The notes beneath the pieces were generated by a model. That model did no database searches and was not told the origin of the DNA. It was given only the letters and a program-made list of their open reading frames with translations. A program made the translations under genes and the position numbers. From contig CALSFV010000232.1 in assembly GCA_943737045.1 (NCBI GenBank), forward strand, positions 310,001 through 374,000: a stretch of DNA of 64,000 bases. The letters run 5' to 3'. Source of the stretch: Parapristionchus giblindavisi (taxonomy: Eukaryota; Nematoda; Chromadorea; Rhabditida; Diplogasteridae). The stretch's first letter is position 1, and every line of letters begins with the position of its first letter. Shown one piece after another: positions 37,087-48,114 of the stretch.

Positions 37087-37504
37087 TCTTAAAATTGTTT
37101 ATGAGCTCAAAAATTCTAAAAAAATACATTAACTGACATTCAAGAAAGAGATAATAATGTAAAAAAATGAAGAAAAAAAAGAAAAACGAATGGAACGCTG
37201 CGACAATAACATATCGTATAGAACGGAATGGTATATAATTGATTACTGAGAAATTCACGAGAAAACAGTTGTTTCCTAACTCGAGGTAATAATGAGTGCG
37301 CAACATGGGGTAATAATGTGAGTTCAGGGTGTTTTTTGTGTTGTTGTACCGAAAGTTTACCGTTTGAGAAAAATAAAAAAGGAACTACGTCAGCATCCTT
37401 ATAGACTACAATGTGGTAATATGCAGACGGACAACCAATAAAAATTAAAATAATAACTAGTTTTGTTTTGCGGCAGCATAGTAATTAGGAAAATATAATA
37501 TAAC

Positions 37505-37558
37505 ACGAAATTTCTATGGCCGCACTCTCTCATTTCTTTTTTATGCGAGAGAATCTCT
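37505..37558. mobile_element. MITE family B fragment
   Basis: TGGCCGCACTCTCTCATTTC followed by ATGCGAGAGAATCTCTCC is the hairpin core only. Confidence 0.45.
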
Positions 37559-37685
37559 CCATCTCAGGGCTCATGTCCCGGTCGAAAAACCACCTCCGTG
37601 CCACCAGTGCCACCAGTGTCTAGATCGCGCGGTAAATTAAATTCGAAGATGAGAATATGCCCTCCGGACCGAATTGGCATTGAAT

Positions 37686-37745
37686 GATCATTGGCCTAGC
37701 AGTGATCTCCTGCAGGATTCGTGCCTTGAATAACGGGATGTACCT
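37686..37745. repeat. Solo terminus of TIR family D
   Basis: CCTAGCAGTGATCTCCTGCA, then CCTTGAATAACGGGATGTAC, matches the right end of 34946-35512. Confidence 0.65.
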
Positions 37746-38535
37746 TATAATTTTACCCTTTATTTCAAGAAAAGTCGGGTACAATTGACACACTGTGGTG
37801 GGAAGGTAATAATTTATGTGGATTTCTTGCTCCAAATACATGATATTAAGCGCAGTATTTTCTGCACGCAGTGGAAGGCCTCAATCATGGCTTGCACTGC
37901 CTCTATTCTTTTTACCAGATATTTTCACAAGGAGATTTTGAACCTAGTGCAGAGTTGGAAAAAAACGAAATTAATATGCAAGGAAGTAGGATCCATATTC
38001 TTATCACTGTTTTCTCTTCATTACGATAAAGTCAGGCCGAATTGAGACCATTCCCTTGTTAGCAGATCCTTCATCATCGACTGTGCCGAGTGGATCGTCT
38101 GTAATCGCATCGATTTGAGAAATAGACATCCAGGGCGGAAGCAGGGGGTGCTTCGACCTCGACACACCAACTATTCCTAATTCATCGAAATAAATGATTC
38201 CAATAGCATTGATAAGTCAACATGAGCACTTCTAGTTGGCACTGGAATCCGTTACAATACCTTCGTTAGAGTAAATATTCGAACAATATTTGCTATATAC
38301 GATGTTTTTGAATTTTCGAGATCATACCATGCGGCGCGCTTTCATCGACGAGTTATTTGCTCATCCTTCGACTCTTACACAATCAATCGCACTGACAGGG
38401 TTTACTCTCACCCTCCCTCTAACTCACCCTCGCCCCCTTATCACTAACATTCGTACTCACACCCCTTCGAATCATCCCATATTATGATGCTTTACACTTG
38501 AATGCACTTCCAATTTTCTCAAATCTCTGTCGCCA

Positions 38536-41500
38536 ATGGTTTGTTAATTTTTTTTTATCATTTAAGCTTATTTTAGCAATTCATGCGCAGATGATAATAG
38601 GGATTATCTGTTTCCGACGGTTCCACCCATAATGCATTTCTATTCAAACGTGTATTTCTCTGTAAACGAGTGCTTTTATCGTTGCAAATATTATTGAGCA
38701 AGATTTTTATTCCGTAAATAAACCAAACCGAATGCATTTCAGCAAGAACGTGATTACACTTCCACGTTCATCGCAAATGCACGAAATACGACATTTGACT
38801 TTCCCATCAGTTACATGGTCAACGATGAGAATAAACCGAGTCCACTAGGAGCAGGAGGCTATGGAGAAGTTGTGTAAGCTGATTTTACTGTGTTGTGGTT
38901 CAAGCCTGATAGCCAGAGAAGCGAAATACCATTTTATTTGAGAGTGTTTGAGATTGTTTGGCTTTCAATGTATAGAACACCATTTGACTTTCTATTCATT
39001 CATCGTATTGATTTATCCTCGTACCCCTTATTACCCCTAGTGTATCCCATCTCGTAGAACATAATTTAAAGTCTATTCCGTTGAACATAGATTATTTATT
39101 TATTTATCATAAAAAATATGATGCTGGACAATGGGAACTTATAATGGTGATTGCAATTTACAATAAACAAATACTCATCTCGATGACTTTTGAGGAAGGT
39201 CAGCGGCCGAATGAGAGACGGAAGAGAGTCCATCATGGCAGTCAAGAAATTTATCGAACCATTCGGAAATTATATCAATGTAATTCTTATAATGTTATAA
39301 TCTTTATGAAACTATGCGACAAAGGCACATGATATTAATGATATTTACATTATAATGATATTCGTGCAAAGCAACTATTGACAACTGGTGGAATATACCA
39401 TATGACGCTTTCCATCCCATCCTTAACCTACTCTTTGAAATGATAAGATTGATTGATTGAAAAAAAAACAATTTATTTCTGATTTTTAATTAATACGCCT
39501 GAATCTAGTGCAATCTAGGCGCAAAGGTGCTATCGAGAGATTAAACTACTGCAACTGCTCGACCATCCAAACATCGTGAAGGTCGTAGACCTCTACACTC
39601 CAGAGAACAATGTGGATGATCTGCAGAAAGTGTGAGTTTACCGTTATATATCTAAAATATATCACGTAAACGTTTTCTACGAGTTAACCCACGCGTGTTC
39701 GTCGGGTTCTTACTTCGCTTAGTTGGTCGCAGTGAAACTAAACGCCTAGAAATTAAAATTTATGGTTGATTCTGAATTTTTTTCACAATTTTTGAATAAA
39801 TCACACTAGCACCTTTTTTGGAACTTGCGCAGTATGAGCCATACAATTGATATATTCGAAGTCCGTTCCTCTGTGCCTTTTACCATAAAATTGGTAAATT
39901 TTATAGAACTCCTCACATGCGTTGAATGACGTTTCTATTTTTCTAGCTACCTGGTAACCAAATATTCGGGATACACAGTCGCTCAGTACATTCGAGAGCA
40001 AACAAGGACAGGATGTATTTTGCTGCAAATCCCACACATCAAAATAATCATCCACAAAACTGTATGCGCGCTGAACTATTTGTATTCCGCTGGAGTGAGT
40101 CTGTTATATATTCATATTTGTAGTTCTTGATTGGTACAAAAAGTGATGATTTCAATCTTTGGAAAGTTCTTTAAAAATATTTTTAACATTTAAATTTACA
40201 ATTTTTTTAAAATTAAAATGTTGTTAAATGCAGATAGTCCATCGTGATCTCACTCCAAGCAACATTACGATCTCCGAAGGGACCCATCCAGACGGTCCGA
40301 ATAACGTGACTTTGATTGATTTTGGAATGGCGCGCATCATGGATGCTAATATGTCGGCGTATGTGTGCACGAGGCCTTATAGGGCACCGGAGATCAGCTG
40401 GTGGACACCGGGGACTTACGATCATAAGGGTATGGACATAGAAATAATAGCAATTTAAAGACGCCATAATGATATTACGAGGCGTACCGGTACCAATTGA
40501 ATAGTACCACAGGCCAAAATATTGCTAATTTACAAAAGCACGGTGTTCACGACGAATAAATTGATCCAATGAACCAAAGTTGACCTATTTATTCAGCGTT
40601 CATCGCGAAAATGATGATTTGTGTTAAATGGCAATATTTTGGTCTGATTTATTTTAATATAGTAAATTCGAACGAGAGAAAAAACAATGAAAAGAAAGAG
40701 AAATAACGAAAATCAAAGCAAAGTAACGAAAATCGCTCATAATTTGCTTGATCGGCCTGATCCGTTCAGATCCATTCACACCGTTCATGATACAATGATT
40801 TTTACATGTAAGATATATGAGGCTCTGAGCAGGCGGTTTGAGAGTGAGAGTGGTTGAAGGAAGAAGTGATAGAAGTACGGTTACGATATGGGTGATGAAT
40901 ATAGCATGTCTTGTGAAAGTGATCAAATATAGAATATTCGAATATTATCGATCTTTTATTATCAAACGTCGATTACGGAATTAGCGCAACAAAGACCAAC
41001 AAAATTTCAGCTGATATATGGAGTCTCGGTTGCATTCTCGGCGAGTTGATTACGTGGCAGAAGGTTCTTATCGTTTCGTCTTATTTTATCGCTCCCACTA
41101 TCAATGATTTTTCTTTTAAGTTTGAAAATTAGATACGATAACTATTTATTATTATTATAAGGTGTTCCCGACGACCAAGACCCAGAACATCTTAGACGTT
41201 CAAATAGACTTCTGCGGACCGATAGATGAAGAAATGTTGGCGAAGGTACTATAATTTATCTATTATTATTGCACGTATTGATCTGTTCATTGCGAAAGGC
41301 AAGAAAAAAAGCAATTATATTTATCATTTTTGTCTTTATCTTTATCATACCTCAAGCTAATTTTACTCTCTCGCAGACAAAAAGTCTTGTCAGAGAGTTT
41401 CAAATTAGATCGGGGTGTGCGGTTAAGTAACTAATTATAAAAGCTCATGACATTAATAAAACTTGAAAAAAACCTGATTTTAAAATATAAATATTTATAG

Positions 41501-42126
41501 AAAGCCCAACCTTCAATGAAGGAGTTACTGGTGGAAATGTCGATGAACAAAGTTAGACAAGATTTTGGTAAATATTTCAAGCGATTAAATCTAACTGGAG
41601 AGAAGTTGGACGGAAATGCCATCAATTTCCTCGAGAATACTCTTCAATTCAATCCGGATAAGAGGTGAGCACATTGTTCATTATGATGGATATCGAGCTG
41701 ATAATCAAATTGGCTGGGGTTGTGACTTTAAAGGGGGCGTAACCTCACTCAATGGTCTCTTCGACGCGCAATGCTCTCTCGTTGTTAGAGAGCAGAAAAA
41801 TAGTGTGCGCAATATTGAGTGAGGTTACGCTCCCTTTAAGAAGCACGGCGTAGATGGAACAAGGAAATATTACATGCCACAACCAGCATACAGTCGCATT
41901 CCAATATTGAGCTTCGTTTTTTGATCATTTGATCTTTTTCAGACTGAAATTCGAAGATGCCCTTGCTCATCCATTCCTTGCTGACGAAAGGGAGAAAGAG
42001 TCCGAGACCACAGCTGTCCGGATGATCGACAATAATGACGTTGACCAGAGTAACACCAGAGAGTGCAAACGTCGTATTTGGAGAGAAATTCAAAATTTCC
42101 GTCCTAATGCTTTGACTCCCGTCTAG
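38536..42126 (+). CDS. Divergent p38/MAPK-like protein kinase
   Basis: Exons: a possible start ATG 38536-38538 (spliced at ATG/gtttgt), then 38743-38873, 39204-39279, 39519-39631, 39947-40094, 40234-40429, 41011-41063, 41162-41245, 41501-41664 and 41943-42126. They give about 383 residues, p38 size. Kinase elements in order: glycine loop [11 protein letters not shown] (35-45), catalytic Lys in MAVKK (59), helix C Glu in YREIKLL (77), VYLVTKYSG hinge, HRDLTPSN (160-167), DFG (186-188), TRPYRAPE, and [12 protein letters not shown]. The spacing and the [11 protein letters not shown] and HPFL motifs place it with MAP kinases. Oddities: the MAPK TxY activation motif is Ser-Ala-Tyr (198-200), and the Lys of HRDLKPxN is Thr. 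Asp162, Asn167, Lys59 and Asp186 remain, so activity is possible with altered activation. The first exon is the weakest part. The tail past 340 is charged. Confidence 0.85.
40480..40830. repeat. Solo terminal piece of the 2.6-kb fold-back family
   Basis: GATCGGCCTGATCCGTTCAG and CCATTCACACCGTTCATG match the ends of 53764-56353, as does TTATTTTAATATAGTA. It lies in the kinase intron 40430-41010. Confidence 0.7.
41348..41427. mobile_element. MITE family B, internally deleted
   Basis: CCTCAAGCTAATTTTACTCT and AAATTAGATCGGGGTGTGCG remain around CTCGCAGACAAAAAG. It lies in a kinase intron. Confidence 0.7.
41727..41843. mobile_element. MITE family A copy
   Basis: AAAGGGGGCGTAACCTCACT is mirrored by AGTGAGGTTACGCTCCCTTT, with a CTCTCGTTGTTAGAGAGCAG core. 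It lies in the last kinase intron. Confidence 0.88.
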
Positions 42127-42728
42127 TATAAGTTTCTGTTATTGTTGTTCAATTGTTCATGTCACATGTCTCGTTGGTTCTACATTTAAAAACATATAAA
42201 TTGCGATTACGATAAATTATTTATTCGTAATGTTTGAGGTTGTTGGGAAGAGGACAAATTAGACATGTGCCTTGATTAATTCATTGTGAGCACCTTGATA
42301 GATTTGTGGATAAGTACACCCAAGTCGTGATGGCAGCTCTCTATAATGGTAAAAGGTGAAGGTAGTTTCCATTGATCAAGGCACACGAAGTACTGCGGTA
42401 GATCACCGAGTGGGTCTAATCTCTTCATCGGACCTACTGTACCTCATGATCGAGTCACCAGTTACCAGTTACCTGTTTCGGGCGTTTTTAGCTCTCAATA
42501 ACGCCTTCTTTCTTGTCCTTTGTCCTACTGCTTCTATTCTGATTTTTAATTGACCATATTCGACCGATCTGATAAGCAATTAGGAAACATGTATTAGTTA
42601 TGAGAAAACTATTTAACATTTATTTCCCGTTCTCGGTTTTTTATTAGATCAAATTACTTCGTCTTACATCACGCTCATTGAGTTATCGCTTATTGTGTCC
42701 GGGATTTTTTTCATTCTGTTTTTCTGAA

Positions 42729-45700
42729 ATGGCCAATTCAACTCAACAATCTGTCCTGGATCCCGAATATAGTTTCCAATTTGTTTTAGAGTAATATTTC
42801 AATTGTTATTAAACTATTCTAATATTTACTACGATAGTTAGCCATAATCAACTCAATAACAGTTTTTTTTTTAATATTAAAAGCATGTTTTTTAAATATT
42901 ATTGAACAATATTTTTATAGATTTCAAAAGTATCTATCGCTGGGTTCATTGTTCACCATTCATCCAATTATTCTGTACATACTTCTCCAGCGAAGCACGC
43001 ATTACAGCAAAGCGGTGAGACGAGGCTATATCATTAACCAGGTACATATTTTTTTCGTAAATTTTGCTGTCCGTAAAGGAAGAGTGTTTATTGGAAAAAT
43101 ACACTTTTTTGTAAAATATACAATCTCTGACACAATTTCTTGCTCGTTCCAGTAGGTTCCCAAAATTGTGAGATTAGTCATGTGACACGTCGATTTGTTT
43201 TATGTGAGATTGAAGGTTTTATGAAAGACAATCAAATTTCAAAGTTACATATCTTATGAAACAATAACAGTATATAGTTCGTAGTCCAGATACCTAACTG
43301 TAAGTATGAATATAACAAATGAATTGTATATAGCGTACAAATAGATACAGAAAAGTTAAAATTATAAGAGTTGAACAAAATAACATCAATAATCGTGCTT
43401 CATGGTGTTCCGTCCGTTATATAACAAATATATTACAGATAGCTTTCATGCTTCACGAATTCAACTTTTGTTTCCTATTTCGCATTTACGTATTCGTGCC
43501 ACACGCCGTCTTATACTGTGGCGGGCCTCTGTGCCGAATCGGCATTCCGAATTCGATTTTACTGGTAAGGCGCACGTTTCGACAAATGCTACTTCGACCG
43601 AGAATACATTTGTCTTGAATTGCAAGTACTTTTTATGGGGCATGAAAAAATACCCAAAGTCTACTGCATCGTTACATTTGCCTAACGCGCCTACGACGTA
43701 ACCTACTCCGCTGCGCCTCCGTCGTTACGGCGGAGGTTACAGCGTAGGCACGTAATGCTTTACGTGCCTACGCTGTAACCTCCGATGTAACGATGCATAC
43801 CCTATTATGTTGAAAATTTAGAGTATTCTCGTGTTTTTCCTCGTTTCCATCATTCCTCCATTCCTGTTCGTTCTCATTCGAATACATTCACTCGTTGTTT
43901 CCACTTCCGGATCCAAATATCATGTCTCCAACAGGTACTTCTTACACCTATAGTTAAAGACACACTCTTGATGGCTAATTTTACTTTCCGCTCTGGCAAC
44001 GCGCTCTCGTGGACGAAGAAAGCGAGAGAGCATTGCCCGAGCGGAATGTTTCATATTTGGGATGTCGCCTAAAGTGGGGAGAGGGGGTTGGGGAATCCCA
44101 CCATTTTGAAAAGTACAATTGTTTTCATTTATTTTAAATTCCAGAGCCCAGGCATTGATTCTATCTTGCATTAGCTTTCTTCTTCTTGGAAATGTGATCA
44201 TGTTTGGAGTTTTTGGAGGTGACGATGAATCTGCTGAGGAAGTTCTCAAGGTTAGATTTTAGTCTAGTTTAGATGTACTGTTACGGCCGATTATTTGCAT
44301 AGTCTGTGATTACACATTTTCCGTGAAGGAGTAATTGATCCAAAGGGCAATATGTCGGATGAGAACTGTGGAATGTGAGTCGACTCGATGAGAACTATGT
44401 GCCAACTACTCATAAATAGTGAAAGTATTCAAAAAGTTCTCATTAAGACGGTTCTCTTTCCATGGTTCTGAGACCTTGTGCTATCTAAAGCGTTTATAGG
44501 ATCCTGAGTTTTCCGTTTTTGTAAACGATGGAGGGACGCTTTTCTTGTTCGGACCATCGAGCACTTCTAACAATATCAGTAAAGGTTCGATCATAGTAAG
44601 AGGACTCACTAAACTAACTACTAGTAACTACTACTAACAATTACTAGTACTACTACATGGTGCGGCAGAATTATGGAAACACGATCTTTGATCTCTCCTG
44701 ATCACATGTATTGAGCAAATCGGTTCAGCATATAATATTTTATCACAGTTGCAAGAGGAAGCGAGGTCGCCCAGTTAAGAGATGGATGGATGATTTCGTG
44801 AAGTCAGCTGGAACACAATTCTTGCAAGTGGCGAGGTACAATCGTTCGGAATGGAGAAACCTCATGGCAACCCAGCTACGAAACACCCATTAAAGCTGAT
44901 AAAGTTGATTCAATGTCAATGTCAATGTCAAGAGCTATTGTTAGGGATGTACCCTATTCCCAGGCTAACCGCCTCCCCTATCCCCTTTTCCCCTGTCGAC
45001 CGCTAACCCCCTTTCTCCACCTTTAGAGTTATTTTAGAATTAGCTTAGAATGTAGTTTTGCTTTGTCTTTTAATTGAATTAGTATAGCATATAAATAGAG
45101 GCATTACGCCATTATTATTAGGTCTTTCTCTCCAAGCGGTTCTTCTCTCCCCGCTCTCGGCCTCTCGTCTCCTCTCTCCTTCGCCTTTTGGATTGTATTT
45201 TGTAGGTTGAGTTGGAGATAAAAGATTGATATTTGATCTCAAGTCTTGTGTGCTTACCCACAAGTTCAAGAACCCGGCCATTGTAAATCCTTACACTATC
45301 ATATGAACAAAAATCTGTGTTAACTTTTTAATTCTGCCTCTTTTCGCGTCAATAACTAGCTTCAAACGGTACACCATGAAGCACATTATTACTTAATAGT
45401 TTTATTGTTACAATTATTTTAAATACGTGCATGCATATCACTCCTGTACATTGATTTACTTACTAAATTAATTGGTGAAAACGACGGTGGCGGAAGGGTA
45501 TTTTTGGTCGATTCTTTCCGATTTCCGGAGAAGGGCCTTCTTGAGCGACTCCATATTCGAGTTGGGACGAGCACAGGTATTGCTTTCAAGAACTGATCAC
45601 ACAAAAAGGTCGAGGGGGTTGAAATCGGGAGAGTAGGAGGCCGTTCCGAGGAGCGGGTGAAGGAGTAAAAACGGGGTCTTGAGCCAGCCATTCTCAATCT

Positions 45701-47520
45701 TTGCCTTGGTAGTCAGCGCCGAATCTTTCTTTAAGCTCCAATGCATGTTACCAAAGTGACGCTTGGCCCCGGGGCCCAGACACTCGATTTGGATATCTTA
45801 CAGGTTGTTATCCTAGTTCACCTTGTCTCCGGGATCGACGAAAACCCGGAAATTCCGTCCCAAGGGACAACTGTCAGCCCAAACCATGACTTACGAGGAA
45901 GAGAGCCTCCATTCAACTCTCATCTGCTTCATAAGAGTCCTCTACCAATATCCTATTGTTTTGGGGGTTGTACGATTGTTCCACTGTGAACAGCGTCTTA
46001 TCAGAGAAAGCGCCACCAAGTGTTCCGCCAACGCAGTGCGAGGCAGAAGGACAGTCATCTATTCTAGGGCGTGCCATTTCACAGAATGGAAAGCAATCAA
46101 CACCAACCTCAGATACGAGATGCTGATAATGGTGAATTTCAATGAAATTATTTCGAGAGCGCCGGGGAAACGCACAAAACGATGAAAAACCATTGCTAAA
46201 TTCAGGTGGTCGTGTTTCCATAATTCTGCCGCACCCTGTAGAAGATTAGTAAGAGACTCAGACAAAGAGAAAAAATTATAAGAGATCGTGTGAAACGAGA
46301 AACAAAGAGAAATATTATTTTATTGGCATATTATTAACTTCACTTTCATCCAAATTGCAGCAATATATATGATGATGTTGACAATAACATTGATTGATCC
46401 CCTCGTTGTGGCGCTAACACTGCATATTAATTGGGCCATGCAGCACAGGATGGTAAGCATTTGTGCTATTTTCTCTTTTTTTCACGCTTAATTTCTCTCT
46501 AGGAAACGATAAATTTGTTTAGCTAGCGCTGCGTTCAAAAGTTGATGAACGAAATAAGAGAAATATCCCCTCGCACTTTTTATGAACACCATATCGTTTC
46601 TAATTCGTAGAGTTTGACTTAAATTAAGAAGATTGATTATTCTTCAGAAAGGTATGCTAACCCCGAAGACAACACAAATTCAGAACAGGCTCATACGCGT
46701 CTTATTCCTCCAGGTTTGTGTATTATGCTGGTGCACAAATTTCTGACCTTTTTGTATTTTTTTGCGGTCTGACATTTTCAAAACGGGCGCACGCCGTAAC
46801 CTCCGCCATATCTTGGTATCGTCTCCGTCGTTACAGCATAGGTTACGGCGTGTGCACATTTTGAAGATGTAACACCACTTAAGGCTCTTATTTGAATGAT
46901 TAATGATCGTTGCAGCTCTACATGATTCTATTACTATTCGTGTTTCCGCTTTCGGTTCTCGGGCTTTTTGTGACTTTTGATCTGTCTTCGTTCGCTCTAT
47001 TTTCCGCTATATCTAGGATCATTGGTGTAGTAAGTATTTGTATTTATTTATTTATTATTTATTTATTTGATACACATTTGACAGGTTCCACAGCAAATAC
47101 AGAAAAGTAGTCATTTTATTGTTAATGACTTTTATCATTTTTACGTAATAGCCGAAACACCGTGAAGCACATTACTTTTATAATTTATGAATTAAGATTT
47201 TTCTATTGTTAAAACTATTACGCATAACTTATTCTTGTACTCAATAAATGGTAACGTAATTTTTCAGCCCATGTTTGCTGCATTTCCTCTATCATTCGGA
47301 CTTATTTTCTTATTCAAAAGCCCGTCAGGAAAGGTACGAATAGTAATTCAATAATATTTCGAGGAAAATTTGCTTAAAACACATTATTTAATTTGTCATT
47401 TTCATAATTAAATTGCAGTTATTCATCAAATCGTTCCGCGGCGCTTCAATGACTACAACAACAAATAGAGAGACTAGAACGACTCAATTTACTCGAATAG
47501 AACACCTTTCGATTTTATGA
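42729..47520 (+). CDS. 7TM chemoreceptor, Sri-like, copy A
   Basis: Eleven exons: 42729-42790, 42921-43041, 43439-43564, 43822-43934, 44145-44250, 44500-44584, 46361-46452, 46648-46713, 46916-47029, 47268-47333 and 47419-47520. They give 350 residues with no break. Seven hydrophobic segments. Family marks: YLSLGSLFTIHPIILYILL (TM1), RRGYIINQ, PHAVLYCGGPLCRIG, IPPFLFVLIRIHSLVV, FGVFGGDDE, QNRLIRVLFLQ before TM6, and PLSFGLIFLFKSPSGK in TM7. The tail is Thr-rich (TTTTNRETRTTQ), a likely phosphorylation site cluster. Intron 6 is 1.8 kb because of a Tc1/mariner insertion. Introns 3 and 8 carry GC-rich TIR repeats and intron 4 a MITE. It is almost the same as copy B, including about 500 bases upstream, so it comes from a recent tandem duplication. 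Role by family: chemosensory G-protein-coupled receptor. Confidence 0.87.
43665..43798. mobile_element. 134-bp GC-rich TIR repeat
   Basis: TGCATCGTTACAT at the left is mirrored by ATGTAACGATGCA at the right. Inside, CGGAGGTTACAGCGTAGGCA folds on TGCCTACGCTGTAACCTCCG. It is absent from intron 3 of copy B, so it inserted after duplication or was lost there. Confidence 0.75.
43963..44075. mobile_element. MITE family B copy
   Basis: GGCTAATTTTACTTTCCGCT, then CGCTCTCGTGGACGAAGAAAG and GAGAGAGCATTGCCCGAGCG. It lies in intron 4 of copy A and is absent from copy B. Confidence 0.8.
44656..46238 (-). mobile_element. Tc1/mariner-like element, decayed
   Basis: Inverted ends GGTGCGGCAGAATTATGGAA (left) and its mirror TTCCATAATTCTGCCGCACC (right) with flanking TA. 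The minus strand, about 46200 to 45480, reads in broken frames as a Tc1/mariner transposase: DKTLFTVEQSYNPQNNRI near the first catalytic region, MVWADSCP, VFVDPGDK, and SYSPDFNPLDLF near the third. Stops and frameshifts are present, so it is dead. A LINE tail interrupts it. It lies in intron 6 of receptor copy A. Confidence 0.82.
44749..45295 (+). pseudogene. Non-LTR retrotransposon 3' fragment
   Basis: The frame 44749-44893 ends with GRPVKRWMDDFVKSAGTQF and EWRNLMATQ, the usual C-terminus of LINE endonuclease/reverse transcriptase polyproteins. It is followed by a TGTCAA repeat (44915-44933) and a ~350-bp 3' tail. The 5' part is missing. It is nested in the Tc1/mariner-like element. Confidence 0.72.
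46777..46865. mobile_element. GC-rich TIR repeat
   Basis: TTCAAAACGGGCGCACGCCG is mirrored by CGGCGTGTGCACATTTTGAA, with GTAACCT and AGGTTAC inside. It is related in sequence to 43665-43798 and lies in intron 8 of copy A. Copy B lacks it. Confidence 0.7.
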
Positions 47521-48106
47521 TTGGATTTTAGCTACCTATTTCGTAAAATGTGCTTATTATCTACAGCTGGGGTGGTGGTGTTTTAATATTCTCGGTTTCT
47601 TGCCACCTAATATTATTGTTTTTTCACCATCTTTTTTTCGTTGTAGACTGTATAGAATGAATTTCTTTTCACCTTGATAGATATCTTTGTCTTCATGGCA
47701 GTTCTCTATAAAGGTAAAAGGTAAAGGTAATTCACATTAATGAAGACACACGAAGTTCTGCGGTAGATCACCCAGAGGATCTAATCTCTTCATCGGACCT
47801 ACTGTACCTCATGATCGAGTCACCAGTTACCCCAGTTACTAGTTACCTGTTTCGGGCGTTTTTATGGCAGCTCTCAATAACGCCTTCTTTCTTGTCCTTT
47901 GTCCTACTGCTTCTATTCTGATTTTTGATTAACCATAGTCCGACCGATCTGTTAAGCAATTAGGAAACATGTATTAGTTATAAGAATGCCATTTAACAAT
48001 TATTTCCCGTTCTCGGTTTTTTATTCGATCAAAATACTTCGTCTTACATCACGCTCATTGAGTTATCGCTTGTTGTGACCGGGTTTTTTATCAGCCCGCT
48101 TGAGAT

Positions 48107-48112
48107 TTTCAG
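48107..48112 (+). promoter_or_regulatory. Probable trans-splice acceptor of copy B
   Basis: ATTTTCAG lies 2 bases before the start ATG at 48115, with no coding exon upstream. Inference. Confidence 0.35.
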
Positions 48113-48114
48113 AT

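Larger units (their letters stand above)
37087..38535. other. Shared upstream region of two divergent genes
   Basis: The minus-strand receptor and the plus-strand kinase start away from each other here, so this ~1.45 kb holds both promoters. Besides the solo family D end and MITE fragment, it has no recognisable motif. The hydrophobic 38290-38487 frame shows no splice context. Confidence 0.5.

Noticed and set aside
38290..38487. 65-codon frame as first exon of the kinase
   Set aside because: Its frame and content do not fit an MAPK N-terminus and it lacks a donor; the short ATG/gtttgt exon at 38536 fits the phase better.
45741..46185. Two overlapping plus-strand frames
   Set aside because: Shadows of the decayed minus-strand Tc1/mariner transposase.
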